DNA of 41,704 nucleotides, taken from positions 1-41,704 of the forward strand of contig JAUMOL010000020.1 in the NCBI GenBank assembly GCA_031295385.1, given 5' to 3'. The position numbers and the translations under genes are program-made. The stretch's first letter is position 1. Every line of letters starts with the position of its first letter. Below are positions 7,193-14,986 of the stretch, piece after piece. The notes beneath the pieces are model-generated. The model saw nothing but the letters and a program-made list of their open reading frames with translations, was not told where the DNA came from and ran no database searches. The stretch is from Collinsella sp. GTDB taxonomy: Bacteria; Actinomycetota; Coriobacteriia; Coriobacteriales; Coriobacteriaceae.

Positions 7193-7236
7193 AGGGCGCC
7201 CGTCCGCTCATAACGGCGGGCGGGCGCTTTTTGTTT
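7193..7236 (+). terminator. Rho-independent terminator after agaS
   Basis: GGGCGCCCGTCCGC pairs imperfectly with GGCGGGCGGGCGC, followed by TTTTTGTTTT. It separates agaS from nagA, so nagA probably needs its own promoter or read-through. Confidence 0.8.
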
Positions 7237-7294
7237 TACGTGAGCTGGGTATAAGCATCACCACAGTCAACTGCTTTAGAAGCAAGGAGTGCAT

Positions 7295-8464
7295 ATGAGC
7301 ACGTACGCAATTAAGGCTGACAAGTTCTTCTTGCCGGCAGGCCCGCAACTGGGCGGCTATCTTATGGTCGAGGATGGCGTCTTTGGCGCCTGGCAGGCCG
7401 ACGAGCCCTCTTGCGAGATTAAGGACTACACGGGATCGTGGATCGCACCGGGTATGGTCGATACTCACATCCATGGCTTCTACAACCATTCAACTACCGA
7501 TAACGATCCCGAGGGCATCGATATCAGCTCGACCGAGCTCGCCCGCCGCGGCACCACCAGCTGGCTGCCCACGACGTTCACCGATGGCGTCGAGCAGATC
7601 AAGGACGCCTGCGCCGCCATCGCTCAGGCGGACGAGGGTCGCGGCCCCGACTTCTGCGGTGCTCGCATTCAGGGCATCTACCTGGAGGGCCCCTTCTTTA
7701 CCATGAAGCACGTGGGCGCACAGAACCCCGCTTACCTGATTGACCCCTCCGAGGAGGTCTTCGACCAGTGGCAGGAGGCTGCCGGCGGACGTATCGTCAA
7801 GAGTGCCATGGCCGCTGAGCGTGATGGCGCTGCCGCCTATGCTGCCGCCCTCAACGCGAAGGGCGTCGTGACCAGCATCGGTCACTCCGACGCTACCTAC
7901 GATGAGTGCATTGCCGCCATCAATGCCGGCGCCAGCTGCTTTACGCACACCTATAACGGCCAGCGCGGTCTGCATCACCGCGAGCCCGGTGTCGTGGGTG
8001 CTGCCATGTCCACGCCCGAGACCTACGCCGAGATCATCTGTGACGGCAAGCACGTAAACCCTGCCGCCATCAAGGCGCTGCTGCAGGCAAAGGGCTGGCA
8101 GCACACGGTGCTCATCACCGACTGCCTGGGTTGCGGCGGCATGCCTGAGGGCAGCTACACCAGTGGTGGCATGGACGTCATCATGAAGGACAACCTGTGC
8201 TGGCTCGCCGACGGCAAGAGCATTGCCGGCTCGGTGCTCACGCTTGCCCAGGGCGTCAAGAACATCGTCGACTGGGGCATCGCCAGCGCCGATATCGCCA
8301 TTCGCATGGCAACCGAGGTGCCGGCACGCTCCGCGCACATCGAGGATAAGTGCGGCAGCATCATGCCGGGTCGCGACGCCGACTTTGTCGTGTTCGACCA
8401 TGAGCTCACCCTCGTCGAGACGTATGTTGGCGGCCAGAGCGTCGGCAACGCCTTTACCGAGTAA
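7295..8464 (+). CDS. nagA: N-acetylhexosamine-6-phosphate deacetylase (NagA family)
   Basis: A 389-residue amidohydrolase. Metal and catalytic motifs are visible: GMVDTHIHGF (the HxH, about residue 55), YLEGPFF (metal-ligand Glu region), SIGHSDATYDE, CFTHTYNGQRGLHHREPG and the catalytic-Asp loop LITDCLG. It removes acetate from GlcNAc-6-P or GalNAc-6-P; the agaS context favours GalNAc-6-P. The ATG at 7295 (MSTYAIKAD) was chosen because AAGGAG ends five bases upstream, while a GTG six bases earlier overlaps that RBS. The last 40 residues are closely matched by a gene remnant at 11204-11329. Confidence 0.92.
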   Translation: MSTYAIKADKFFLPAGPQLGGYLMVEDGVFGAWQADEPSCEIKDYTGSWIAPGMVDTHIHGFYNHSTTDNDPEGIDISSTELARRGTTSWLPTTFTDGVEQIKDACAAIAQADEGRGPDFCGARIQGIYLEGPFFTMKHVGAQNPAYLIDPSEEVFDQWQEAAGGRIVKSAMAAERDGAAAYAAALNAKGVVTSIGHSDATYDECIAAINAGASCFTHTYNGQRGLHHREPGVVGAAMSTPETYAEIICDGKHVNPAAIKALLQAKGWQHTVLITDCLGCGGMPEGSYTSGGMDVIMKDNLCWLADGKSIAGSVLTLAQGVKNIVDWGIASADIAIRMATEVPARSAHIEDKCGSIMPGRDADFVVFDHELTLVETYVGGQSVGNAFTE

Positions 8465-8474
8465 CGATAGAAAA

Positions 8475-8512
8475 AGACGGCGGGCCCGAATCTGCTCGGA
8501 CCCGCCGTATGG
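8475..8512 (-). terminator. Terminator of the flavodoxin gene
   Basis: ACGGCGGGCCCGA and TCGGACCCGCCGT form a GC-rich stem with one mismatch. On the minus strand the stem is followed by CTTTTTC; on the plus strand there is no T-run. It therefore serves the leftward flavodoxin gene and perhaps weakly nagA. Confidence 0.7.
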
Positions 8513-8539
8513 GTTAAACGCTCAAAAGCACCTTAACAG

Positions 8540-9124
8540 TTACAGCTTGTTAGCGATCTTCTTTGCCGTGCGCTTAACGCCGGCCACCAGGCCTCCTGCA
8601 GGATGCTCCTTCTCGTATGCTAGGCGCTTCTCGCGCTTGGCGTACTCTTCGACGATGATGTCGCCATACTCGTCTTCGATCTTGTCGAAGAAGTCGACGG
8701 CCCCCTTAATTTCCTCAGCGGTCGGGTGTCCCTTTTGGACACCGCCGGCGAGTTTGAACGGCCCCCACGTATCAAAGCCGGGGCAGCCGTAGATACCCAT
8801 AAAGATGGCCTGCCTCATGCGGCAGATGCCATCGATATCCTTGCCGTACCACTTGTTTTTGCCACCGTAGGTCATAAGGCCAAACACCTTGTCCTGCGGC
8901 TGCAGCACGTTCGTGAGCACGCGTGCCATGTCCTTGTCGATCTCGGAGTAATAGATGCCCGTGGCGACACCGATCAGATGATATTCGTGCAGGTTGGGAT
9001 ACTCGTTTTTACCGAGTGACTTCACGTCGAGGGTATCGATTTCGGGGTGCGCCTCGACGATGGCGTCCACGAGCTTTTTCGTATTGCCGTGATGGCGCGA
9101 GGCGTAGAGGATGATGGTTCGCAT
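8540..9124 (-). CDS. Flavodoxin-family protein
   Basis: A 194-residue protein whose N-terminus MRTIILYASRHHGNTKKLVDAI is a flavodoxin fold with the FMN-phosphate loop (SRHHGNT). Later LIGVATGIYYSEIDKDM and KVFGLMTYGGKN are the other FMN-facing loops of this family. The C-terminal 40 residues are rich in Lys, Arg and Glu (EEYAKREKRLAYEKEH), extending beyond a bare flavodoxin. The start at 9124 is preferred over one ten codons upstream because AAAGG lies ten bases before it. It is transcribed opposite to its neighbours and has no obvious link to sugar metabolism. Electron partner unknown. Confidence 0.82.
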   Translation of the reverse strand: MRTIILYASRHHGNTKKLVDAIVEAHPEIDTLDVKSLGKNEYPNLHEYHLIGVATGIYYSEIDKDMARVLTNVLQPQDKVFGLMTYGGKNKWYGKDIDGICRMRQAIFMGIYGCPGFDTWGPFKLAGGVQKGHPTAEEIKGAVDFFDKIEDEYGDIIVEEYAKREKRLAYEKEHPAGGLVAGVKRTAKKIANKL

Positions 9125-9280
9125 AAGAAGGCCTTTCAGCTGTAATTGCATCAATGTCTGTATGGTACCCCGTTACATGGCGGGGATACCGGACGCATCG
9201 ATGAACGTGCGGGTTTGTCCTTTGGTCAGGGCCGAGACGGGTTCTTGCGAGCAAAAAGTAGTTGTTCGAAAGGATGGGCA

Positions 9281-10162
9281 ATGGAATACGCTCTCTCCAA
9301 CGATTCGATTTCTATTAAGGTGTCCACGGCTGGTGGTTCGTTTACCTCGATTGAGGCCGGAGGTCGCGAGTATCTGTGGCAGGGCGATCCCGCCGTGTGG
9401 TCCGGCCAGGCACCAATTTGCTTCCCGATTTGCGGAGGCTTGCGCGATAACAGCGCCATGACGTTTGCCGGGCATCATGTAAAGCTCGCTCGCCACGGGT
9501 TTGCGCGCAAACAGGAGTGGAGGCTGCTGAGTCAAGGCGAGAACGAGCTGGCGATGTGCCTGGCTTCGGAGGATAACGCCGCGCTGCTGAGCGATTATCC
9601 GTACCCGTTTAAGCTCGTCGCCCGCTATGCGCTTGAGGGGACTGCCGTTCGCGTCTCCTATGAGGTGACCAACGAGGGCACCGAGGACATGCCGTTCTTT
9701 ATCGGTGGACACCCGGGATTTAGGTGTCCGCTCGATGAGGGCGAGGCCTATACGGACTACGAGCTGCGCTTTGAGAAAGACGAGGCTGCGGAGCTCTGCA
9801 CCGCCGTTCCCTCGACTGGATTGATTGACGTGGCAAACCGCTCCAAGAACCCCATGGTGGGAAAGACGCTGCCTCTGTCGCATGAGCTCTTCGATTTTGC
9901 GGAGACCATCTTTGACGTGCTCGAGAGCCGTCAGGTCACGCTTTCCAAGAAGGGTGAGGACAAGGGCGTTCGCCTGAGCTTTGAGGGCTTCCCGTATCTC
10001 ATTGTGTGGAGTAAGCCCGAGGGCGATTTTGTGGCAGTTGAACCCTGGGGCGGCCTTTCGACCTGCTCCGATGAGGACGACGTGCTTGAGCACAAGCGCG
10101 GCTGCCTTATCGCCAAGCCCAAAGAAACCATCGTGCGCTCGTTCACGATTGAGATCCTGTAA
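9281..10162 (+). CDS. lacX: Aldose 1-epimerase family protein, LacX-like (copy 1)
   Basis: A 293-residue mutarotase-like protein. The N-terminal block STAGGSFTSIEAGGREYLWQ, the phrase ICFPICGGLRD and the later FFIGGHPGFRCPLDEGE match LacX proteins, a distant branch of the galactose-mutarotase superfamily encoded at the end of lac operons in lactic acid bacteria. The exact substrate of LacX is not settled; a tagatose- or galactose-phosphate anomer is plausible. AAGGA precedes the ATG. It lies 59 bases before the LacC-like kinase. A second copy of the same two-gene pair, with identical lengths, lies at 39569-41439. Confidence 0.85.
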   Translation: MEYALSNDSISIKVSTAGGSFTSIEAGGREYLWQGDPAVWSGQAPICFPICGGLRDNSAMTFAGHHVKLARHGFARKQEWRLLSQGENELAMCLASEDNAALLSDYPYPFKLVARYALEGTAVRVSYEVTNEGTEDMPFFIGGHPGFRCPLDEGEAYTDYELRFEKDEAAELCTAVPSTGLIDVANRSKNPMVGKTLPLSHELFDFAETIFDVLESRQVTLSKKGEDKGVRLSFEGFPYLIVWSKPEGDFVAVEPWGGLSTCSDEDDVLEHKRGCLIAKPKETIVRSFTIEIL

Positions 10163-10221
10163 TTCCGTTTTGTCGACTCGTATCGCGAGGCACAAGGAGC
10201 CTGCGAGATAAGGAGCTAAAA

Positions 10222-11157
10222 ATGATCCTCACCGTTACGATGAACCCGTCTGTCGATACGCGCTATCAGCTCGATGAGCTCGTCATCGACGACGTCAACC
10301 GTGTGACGCCCGAAAAGACCGCCGGCGGCAAGGGCCTTAACGTAGCCCGCGTCCTTGGTCAGCTGGGCGACGACGTTGTGGCAACCGGTCTGCTCGGCGG
10401 CCACATGGGCGCCTACATGGCTGAGCTCATGGATGCCAACGGCATTAAGAATGATTTTGTACCCATCAAGGGCGAGACTCGTATTTGCCTCAACATCCTC
10501 CACGCCGGCAACCAGACCGAGCTGCTCGAGAGTGGCCCGACAATTGCCCCCGAGGAACTCGATGCCTTTACCGCCAAGTTTACTGAGCTTGCGGGCAAGG
10601 CCGATGTCGTCACCATCTCGGGTTCGCTGCCCCGCGGCGTCGAGGCGGACTACTATGCCAAGATCACGGGCATTGCCGAGAACGCCGGCGCCAAGGTGCT
10701 GCTCGATACCTCGGGTGCTTCGCTCGAGGCCGCCCTTAAGTCCGAAATTAAGCCCGAGCTGGTCAAGCCTAATCTGACCGAGATTAACGGCCTTCTGGGC
10801 ACGAGCTTTACCATCGACGATGTGGACGAGCTCCGCGCCGCACTTGCCTCTGACGCCCGCTTCTCCGATATCCCCTGGGTCGTCGTGTCCATGGGTGCCG
10901 CCGGTTCCGTGGGCTTCCACAATGGCCGTGCGTTCCGCGCCAAGACTCCCGATATCCCCGCCGTTAACGCTACGGGCTCTGGCGACTCGACCATTGCCGG
11001 CTTCGCGCATGCCATTGCTGCTGGCGCGGACGACGAGACGGTGCTGCGTACTGCCAACACCTGCGGCAAGCTCAATGCCATGGATCCCATGACCGGCCAT
11101 CTGGTCATGGACCGTTGGGACGAGGTCTACAACGGCGTTGTCGTGACCGAGCTGTAA
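10222..11157 (+). CDS. lacC: Tagatose-6-phosphate kinase, LacC-type PfkB-family kinase (copy 1)
   Basis: A 311-residue PfkB-family sugar-phosphate kinase. The N-terminus MILTVTMNPSVDTRY, the substrate loop KTAGGKGLNVARVL (PfkB signature 1 region, about residues 34-47) and the ATP/catalytic signature VNATGSGDSTIAG (about residues 250-262, Asp as base) are all intact. It should convert tagatose-6-phosphate plus ATP to tagatose-1,6-bisphosphate. 1-phosphofructokinase (FruK) is the main alternative, but the lacX, agaS and nagA neighbours favour LacC. AGGAG lies 8 bases before the ATG. A second copy at 40504 also has 311 residues. Confidence 0.88.
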   Translation: MILTVTMNPSVDTRYQLDELVIDDVNRVTPEKTAGGKGLNVARVLGQLGDDVVATGLLGGHMGAYMAELMDANGIKNDFVPIKGETRICLNILHAGNQTELLESGPTIAPEELDAFTAKFTELAGKADVVTISGSLPRGVEADYYAKITGIAENAGAKVLLDTSGASLEAALKSEIKPELVKPNLTEINGLLGTSFTIDDVDELRAALASDARFSDIPWVVVSMGAAGSVGFHNGRAFRAKTPDIPAVNATGSGDSTIAGFAHAIAAGADDETVLRTANTCGKLNAMDPMTGHLVMDRWDEVYNGVVVTEL

Positions 11158-11203
11158 GAGCTTGGGCGTCGGCCCCGGCATCGGTTGCTTGCTTGTGGAT
11201 AGA

Positions 11204-11329
11204 GCCGATGACAAGTGCGGTAGCATTATGCCGGGGCGCGACGCCGACGTTGTCGTGTTCAATCCCGACCTTACCCTGGTCGAGACGTATGTGGGTGGCA
11301 ACAGCGTCGGTAACGCGTTTGCCGAGTAG
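11204..11329 (+). pseudogene. C-terminal remnant of a second nagA
   Basis: Forty-one codons ending in TAG translate to a peptide containing DKCGSIMPGRDAD and LTLVETYVGGNSVGNAF. These match the last 41 residues of the intact NagA (8342-8464) almost residue for residue: differences include F to V, DHE to NPD, Q to N and T to A. No start codon, RBS or upstream part of the gene is present; the match stops abruptly about 45 bases after the lacC stop. The changes are mostly synonymous or conservative, so this is an old paralogue tail rather than a fresh copy. It marks a deletion between lacC and yhcH. Confidence 0.85.
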
Positions 11330-11361
11330 CTGCCAAAGAAACGATCCGAGAGGGGATTTAG

Positions 11362-11835
11362 ATGATTTACGGTGCACTGGGCGATATCGAGGAATACCGC
11401 GGAATGCTCAAGAGCCTCGATGTGCTGATCGACTGGCTCGAGGAGAACGACCCGGCGCAGCTCGAGGTCGGCAGCCATCCGATTCTGGGCGACAAGGTCT
11501 TTGCGAACGTCATGGCTCCCACGACGCGTCCCGAGGCCGAGGCTCACTACGAGACGCATCAGCGCTATCACGACCTGCAGATCGATGTCGAGGGTCGCGA
11601 GGCCTTTAAGGTTGCCACGGGCAGCCTGACGCTGGTCCAGGAGTTTGACGAGAAGGACGACTACGATCTGGTCGATTCCGACGCTTCGATCGCCGGCGAT
11701 CTTGCTGACGACAAGTTTGCGCTGTTTGTTGCCGGCGAGCCTCATATGCCCACGCTCGAGTTCTCGGGCGATGGCGCGCAGCCGGTCAAGAAGATCTGCT
11801 TTAAGCTGCTTGCAGACGCTTACTGGGAGGAGTAG
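11362..11835 (+). CDS. YhcH/YjgK/YiaL-family protein
   Basis: A 157-residue cupin-like protein with the family's start MIYGALGDIEEYRG, the metal-site block EAHYETHQRYHDLQIDVEGRE (His residues) and LFVAGEPHMP near residue 125. Characterised relatives include EbgC and NanQ/YhcH, for which sugar mutarotation has been proposed or shown. Here it could open or isomerise an amino-sugar or galactose derivative (inference). AGAGGGG lies seven bases before the ATG. The gene follows the nagA remnant and ends the rightward lacX-lacC group. Confidence 0.85.
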   Translation: MIYGALGDIEEYRGMLKSLDVLIDWLEENDPAQLEVGSHPILGDKVFANVMAPTTRPEAEAHYETHQRYHDLQIDVEGREAFKVATGSLTLVQEFDEKDDYDLVDSDASIAGDLADDKFALFVAGEPHMPTLEFSGDGAQPVKKICFKLLADAYWEE

Positions 11836-11894
11836 CGAGCTGCTCGGCTGAGCTGTTCGTGTTGTGAGCGTTTTCCTTTGGAGGAGCGCGCTTA

Positions 11895-11950
11895 GACCCC
11901 GCTGATCGCGGTTCCTTTGCGGATTGCGGCTGGCGGGGCTTTCTGTTTTT
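11895..11950 (+). terminator. Terminator after the YhcH-family gene
   Basis: An AGACCCCGC and GCGGGGCT outer stem with an inner CGC/GCG pairing, followed by TTCTGTTTTTG. Imperfect, but well placed about 60 bases after the stop. Confidence 0.6.
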
Positions 11951-12011
11951 GAGTAGGGGAGTTGAGGCCGTTACGATACGTGGATTGGCACGCACGCACT
12001 CAAAATCGGCA

Positions 12012-12036
12012 ACAAAAAAGCCGTCCGAAGGCGGCT
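12012..12036 (-). terminator. tRNA-Thr terminator
   Basis: On the minus strand AGCCGCC-TTC-GGACGGCT is followed by TTTTTTG, twelve bases after the tRNA 3' end. Confidence 0.85.
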
Positions 12037-12047
12037 ATCTTGTGCAA

Positions 12048-12123
12048 TGGAGCCAGCGACCGGGCTCGAACCGGTGACCCCCGCTTTACGAGAGCGGTGC
12101 TCTACCAACTGAGCTACGCTGGC
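12048..12123 (-). tRNA. tRNA-Thr (anticodon CGT)
   Basis: The minus strand folds as a complete cloverleaf. The acceptor GCCAGCG pairs with CGCTGGC, the D-arm holds GCTCAGTTGGTAGAGC, and the anticodon stem is CCGCT/AGCGG with loop CTCGTAA (anticodon CGT, codon ACG). The T-arm is ACCGG-TTCGAGC-CCGGT. The discriminator T and encoded CCA are included. 76 bases. Confidence 0.97.
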
Positions 12124-12162
12124 GGCCATGTGATGACGCAACTGAGGCGTCAACGGCTGTCT

Positions 12163-12191
12163 ATGATACGGGACATCGCACATCCGCGCAA
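12163..12191 (-). promoter_or_regulatory. Promoter of tRNA-Thr
   Basis: On the minus strand TTGCGC (-35) is separated by 17 bases from TATCAT (-10), about 40 bases upstream of the mature tRNA 5' end. Confidence 0.55.
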
Positions 12192-12280
12192 GTGTTCTGA
12201 CGGCTTTTCTCACTTTAAATGCACTAATATTGGAAACGCGAAGTCTTGCTCTTATGGGTCTCAAACAGAATGGGGCTGCC

Positions 12281-12760
12281 ATGGCTCAACCCAGGATCCT
12301 TCTTACACGTATCGATGACCGGTTTATTTACGGGCAAGACGTTGAGCTGTGGAATGAGGCGATTGGTTCCAATCTTGTCCTGATCGTTAACGACGAGATT
12401 GCGGCGGATTCGCGCAAGTGGGCGCCTATGAGGGTCGCGGCGCCCGAGGGCGTGTGGACACGGTTTTTCTCGGTGCAAAGGACCATCGACATCATCCATA
12501 CCGCAACGCCGCGTCAATGGATTCTGATCATGGTGGCCTCACCCGCCGATGCACTCGCGCTGGTTAAGGGTGGTGTGCCGATTACCAAGATCAGCATTGG
12601 CCATATGCAGGCAGGGGAGGGCAAGCGTCCTGCAACGCCCGCAGTTGCCGTAGACGACGCAGATGTCGCAGCCCTCAAAGAGCTGCAGGCGCTCGGCATA
12701 GAGCTAGAAATCCGCTATCTCCCCAGCTCCAATCCCGACCCCATCCAACTAGTCATTTAA
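12281..12760 (+). CDS. Orphan EIIB-like protein lacking the phosphorylated histidine
   Basis: A 159-residue paralogue of the EIIB at 2534; the two share ILLTRID, GVPI, GEGKR and AALKELQALGIELEIR-type segments along the whole length. The active-site loop reads DDRFIYGQD instead of DNRLVHGQV, so position 17 is Tyr, not His, and the protein cannot take part in the normal EIIA to EIIB phosphate relay. No EIIA, EIIC or EIID lies beside it. The rest of the fold is well conserved, which argues for a kept function, perhaps regulatory. The ATG at 12281 was chosen by alignment with EIIB; its RBS is weak, and a start at 12254 is possible. Confidence 0.82.
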   Translation: MAQPRILLTRIDDRFIYGQDVELWNEAIGSNLVLIVNDEIAADSRKWAPMRVAAPEGVWTRFFSVQRTIDIIHTATPRQWILIMVASPADALALVKGGVPITKISIGHMQAGEGKRPATPAVAVDDADVAALKELQALGIELEIRYLPSSNPDPIQLVI

Positions 12761-12785
12761 GAACGTCCCCAATGACTAGGTAGCA

Positions 12786-12825
12786 AAGCGCCCGTCGGCG
12801 GTGGTGCCGGCGGGCGCTGCTGTGC
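12786..12825 (-). terminator. Terminator of galM, shared with the EIIB-like gene
   Basis: GCGCCCGTCGGC and GCCGGCGGGCGC form a long stem. On the minus strand it is followed by TTTGC, a short U-tract, and it lies just past the galM stop. It may also slow rightward transcription from the EIIB-like gene. Confidence 0.55.
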
Positions 12826-12844
12826 GATATGTTGCGTTGTGGGC

Positions 12845-13897
12845 TTAGTGCCTCATAAAGTGGTACTCGATCACATTGCTGTAGGGGTGACCCGGGCCCA
12901 CAATGCCCTGCGGGAACAGCGGCTGGTGCGGCGTGTCGGGGTACATCTCGGCCTCGAGGGCAAAGCCGGCGCCCCAACCATAGTTGGCATCGTCTTTGGC
13001 GTGCTCGTCGCCCAGCCAGTTTCCGGTGTAGAGCTGCACGCCCGGGGCGGTGGTGTAGTAGTCCAGTTCGCGGCCGGTCCACATCTCCTCAACATGCATC
13101 GCGCGGCGCAGATTACGGCCGTACTGATAGCCATCGATGCACAGACAGTGATCGTAGCCACGGGCCTGCTTAATCTGCGGGTCATCGGCTTCCATGCCAG
13201 GAGCGACAGGGCGCAGCTCGCGGAAGTCAAACGGCGTGCCCTCGACCGGAGCAATCTCGCCGGTGGGGATGTTCTGCTCGTTGATGGGCAGGTAGTGGGC
13301 AGCGTTGGCAACAAAGAAGTGCTCACAGTCCATGCCGGCGTTATGACCGGCAAGGTTAAAGTACGCGTGGTTGGTCATGGACACGTAGGTGGCGCGGTCG
13401 CTCTCGCAGCCATACTCGATGCGAAAGACGCCGGTGCGTGTAACGGTAAACACGGCCGTAAAGGTGCGGTTGCCGGGGAGACCCAGCTCGCCATCCTCAA
13501 GCGAGGTGGTCATGCGCACGGCGTTGTGGACCTCGTCGAGTTCAACATCCCATACGCGCTTGTGCAGGCCGTGCTCAAGATCGCTGTGCAGGTTGTTGAC
13601 GCCTTCGTTGGCCGGCATATGCCAGTCCGTGCCGGCGATGGTGATCGTGGCGCCCGCGGTGCGGTTTGCCACGGGGCCGATGGTCGCGCCAAAGCAGGCG
13701 GGGTTGTCAAAGTAATCCTCGAGCTTATCGAAGCCCAGAACCACATCGCGCACGTTGCCGGGAATGTCGGGCACATCGATACCCAGCACGGTGGCGCCAT
13801 AGTCCATAATGCGAACGCAGATCTCGGGCCCGTTGAGGGTGTAACGATGAACGGGGGTACCGCACGGCGCGGTGCCGAAAAGCTCGGAAGTGATCAT
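12845..13897 (-). CDS. galM: Aldose 1-epimerase (galactose mutarotase)
   Basis: A 350-residue GalM. Visible family features are DYGATVLGIDVPD near residue 28, GPVANRTAGA near residue 72, the catalytic-His block MTNHAYFNLAGH near residue 176, and DHCLCIDGY and VQLYTGNWL in the C-terminal half. It interconverts alpha and beta anomers of free galactose or glucose. This fits a locus handling galactosides, but it is not needed for the phosphorylated route, so it may serve imported free sugar. The start at 13897 (MITSELFG) has AGGAA five bases upstream on the minus strand. It is divergent from the DeoR gene, with 205 bases between the start codons. Confidence 0.9.
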   Translation of the reverse strand: MITSELFGTAPCGTPVHRYTLNGPEICVRIMDYGATVLGIDVPDIPGNVRDVVLGFDKLEDYFDNPACFGATIGPVANRTAGATITIAGTDWHMPANEGVNNLHSDLEHGLHKRVWDVELDEVHNAVRMTTSLEDGELGLPGNRTFTAVFTVTRTGVFRIEYGCESDRATYVSMTNHAYFNLAGHNAGMDCEHFFVANAAHYLPINEQNIPTGEIAPVEGTPFDFRELRPVAPGMEADDPQIKQARGYDHCLCIDGYQYGRNLRRAMHVEEMWTGRELDYYTTAPGVQLYTGNWLGDEHAKDDANYGWGAGFALEAEMYPDTPHQPLFPQGIVGPGHPYSNVIEYHFMRH

Positions 13898-14045
13898 TTG
13901 GTTCCTAACATCGAGGTTTTTCCGACAAACTGTAGCGCGAACAAGCGAGATTATCACTACACCCCACTAAAGCAGGGGGTATTTTTCTCAAAAAAGTGAT
14001 GATTGGAGCTGTGCGGGTGTTCATTTCTGACGCGCGCGAGTCTGA

Positions 14046-14075
14046 TACAATTTGTTCGTTATTGTTTGAATTGAC
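14046..14075 (+). promoter_or_regulatory. deoR-type promoter with TTTGTTC/TGTTTGAA operator
   Basis: TACAAT (14046-14051) is a -10-like element. TTTGTTC (14051-14057) and TGTTTGAA (14063-14070) follow directly. The same two words recur at the lacF (36133-36161) and lacA (38005-38080) promoters, suggesting an autoregulated LacR-type repressor. Confidence 0.5.
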
Positions 14076-14102
14076 GTGAGCGTGGAACAGCGAGGACTCA
14101 TC

Positions 14103-14867
14103 GTGATTAAAGCGGAGCGACAGGATAAGGTTCGGCAGCTGCTCGAGGAACAGGGAACGGTTTCGGTTAAGGAGATTTCGGATGCGTTAGGTGTCTCGGA
14201 TATGACGATCCGCCGTGACCTTGAGGAGCTTGCGAGCCTGGGCGAGATCGAGCGCGTGCACGGCGGAGCCCGCAGTGCGCAGAGCCGTCCACACGCTATG
14301 CTGCGCCATGAGTATTCGCACAGCGAAAAGCGCACGAAGCATGCCGAGGAAAAGTTGCAGATTGCGCGCCGTTCTGTGGAGCTTATCGAGGAAGGCTCGA
14401 CCATCTTTTTGGGCACGGGCACCACGGTTGAGCAGATGGCCTCGATGCTGCCGGCGTTTCGCCTGCGCATTGTGACCAATTCGCTTTCGGTGTTTAACCT
14501 GCTCGAGGCGCGCGAAGACTGCGAACTGTGCCTGGTGGGCGGCGTGTACCGCCGCCGCACTGCCGCCTTTGTGGGCCCCACGGCCGAGGACACCTTGCGC
14601 GCACTGGGGATCGACGCAGCCTTTATCGGCGCAAACGGCATTTTGGACGGCGACGTGTCTACGTCTAACATGGAAGAGGGCCGCATCCAGCAGCTCGCCT
14701 TTAGCAAGGCCGACTCGCGCTATCTGATCGCCGATTCCAGCAAGATCGGCAAGCGCGACTTCTACACCTTCTGCCGCCTGGACAGTTTGGATGCCGTGGT
14801 GTGCGAGCCGGGCATCGCCGCCGAGGATCGCGCCGCCATCGAGGAGCACACGCAGGTCATCTGCTAG
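14103..14867 (+). CDS. DeoR-family regulator, LacR-like
   Basis: A 254-residue protein. The N-terminal HTH is classical: AERQDKVRQLLEEQGTVSVKEI, then SDMTIRRDLEELASLGEIERVHGGA. The DeoR C-terminal sensor follows, with FLGTGTTVEQMASML, VTNSLSVFNLL, GGVYRRRTAAFVGP, AFIGANGI and DSSKIGKRDF. DeoR proteins bind phosphorylated sugars; LacR responds to tagatose-6-phosphate. The GTG at 14103 was preferred, with GAGGA eight bases upstream; an in-frame GTG at 14076 has no RBS. Repeats at its own, lacF and lacA promoters suggest it governs the lac genes although they lie over 20 kb away. A headless paralogue lies at 19224-19619. Confidence 0.87.
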   Translation: MIKAERQDKVRQLLEEQGTVSVKEISDALGVSDMTIRRDLEELASLGEIERVHGGARSAQSRPHAMLRHEYSHSEKRTKHAEEKLQIARRSVELIEEGSTIFLGTGTTVEQMASMLPAFRLRIVTNSLSVFNLLEAREDCELCLVGGVYRRRTAAFVGPTAEDTLRALGIDAAFIGANGILDGDVSTSNMEEGRIQQLAFSKADSRYLIADSSKIGKRDFYTFCRLDSLDAVVCEPGIAAEDRAAIEEHTQVIC

Positions 14868-14986
14868 CTAACGCTATGGGATGCCCACAAGCGCTGCGGG
14901 AGGACTTTTGTCTCCTGTCATTGTGGGGAATCAGCGCGTCAGCGCTACGCGATATGACGCGCAAATGAGGACTCCACTATCAAATT

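Noticed and set aside
10216..11745. A 509-codon open frame on the minus strand
   Set aside because: Antisense shadow of lacC copy 1, the nagA remnant and the YhcH-family gene; low-complexity composition and no RBS.
12230..12280. An N-terminal extension of the EIIB-like protein from a TTG at 12230
   Set aside because: The extension has no counterpart in the paralogous EIIB, whose first residues align with the ATG at 12281.
12839..13999. A 386-codon plus-strand frame opposite galM
   Set aside because: galM on the minus strand has all family motifs; the plus-strand frame is a shadow rich in Val, Ala and Gly.
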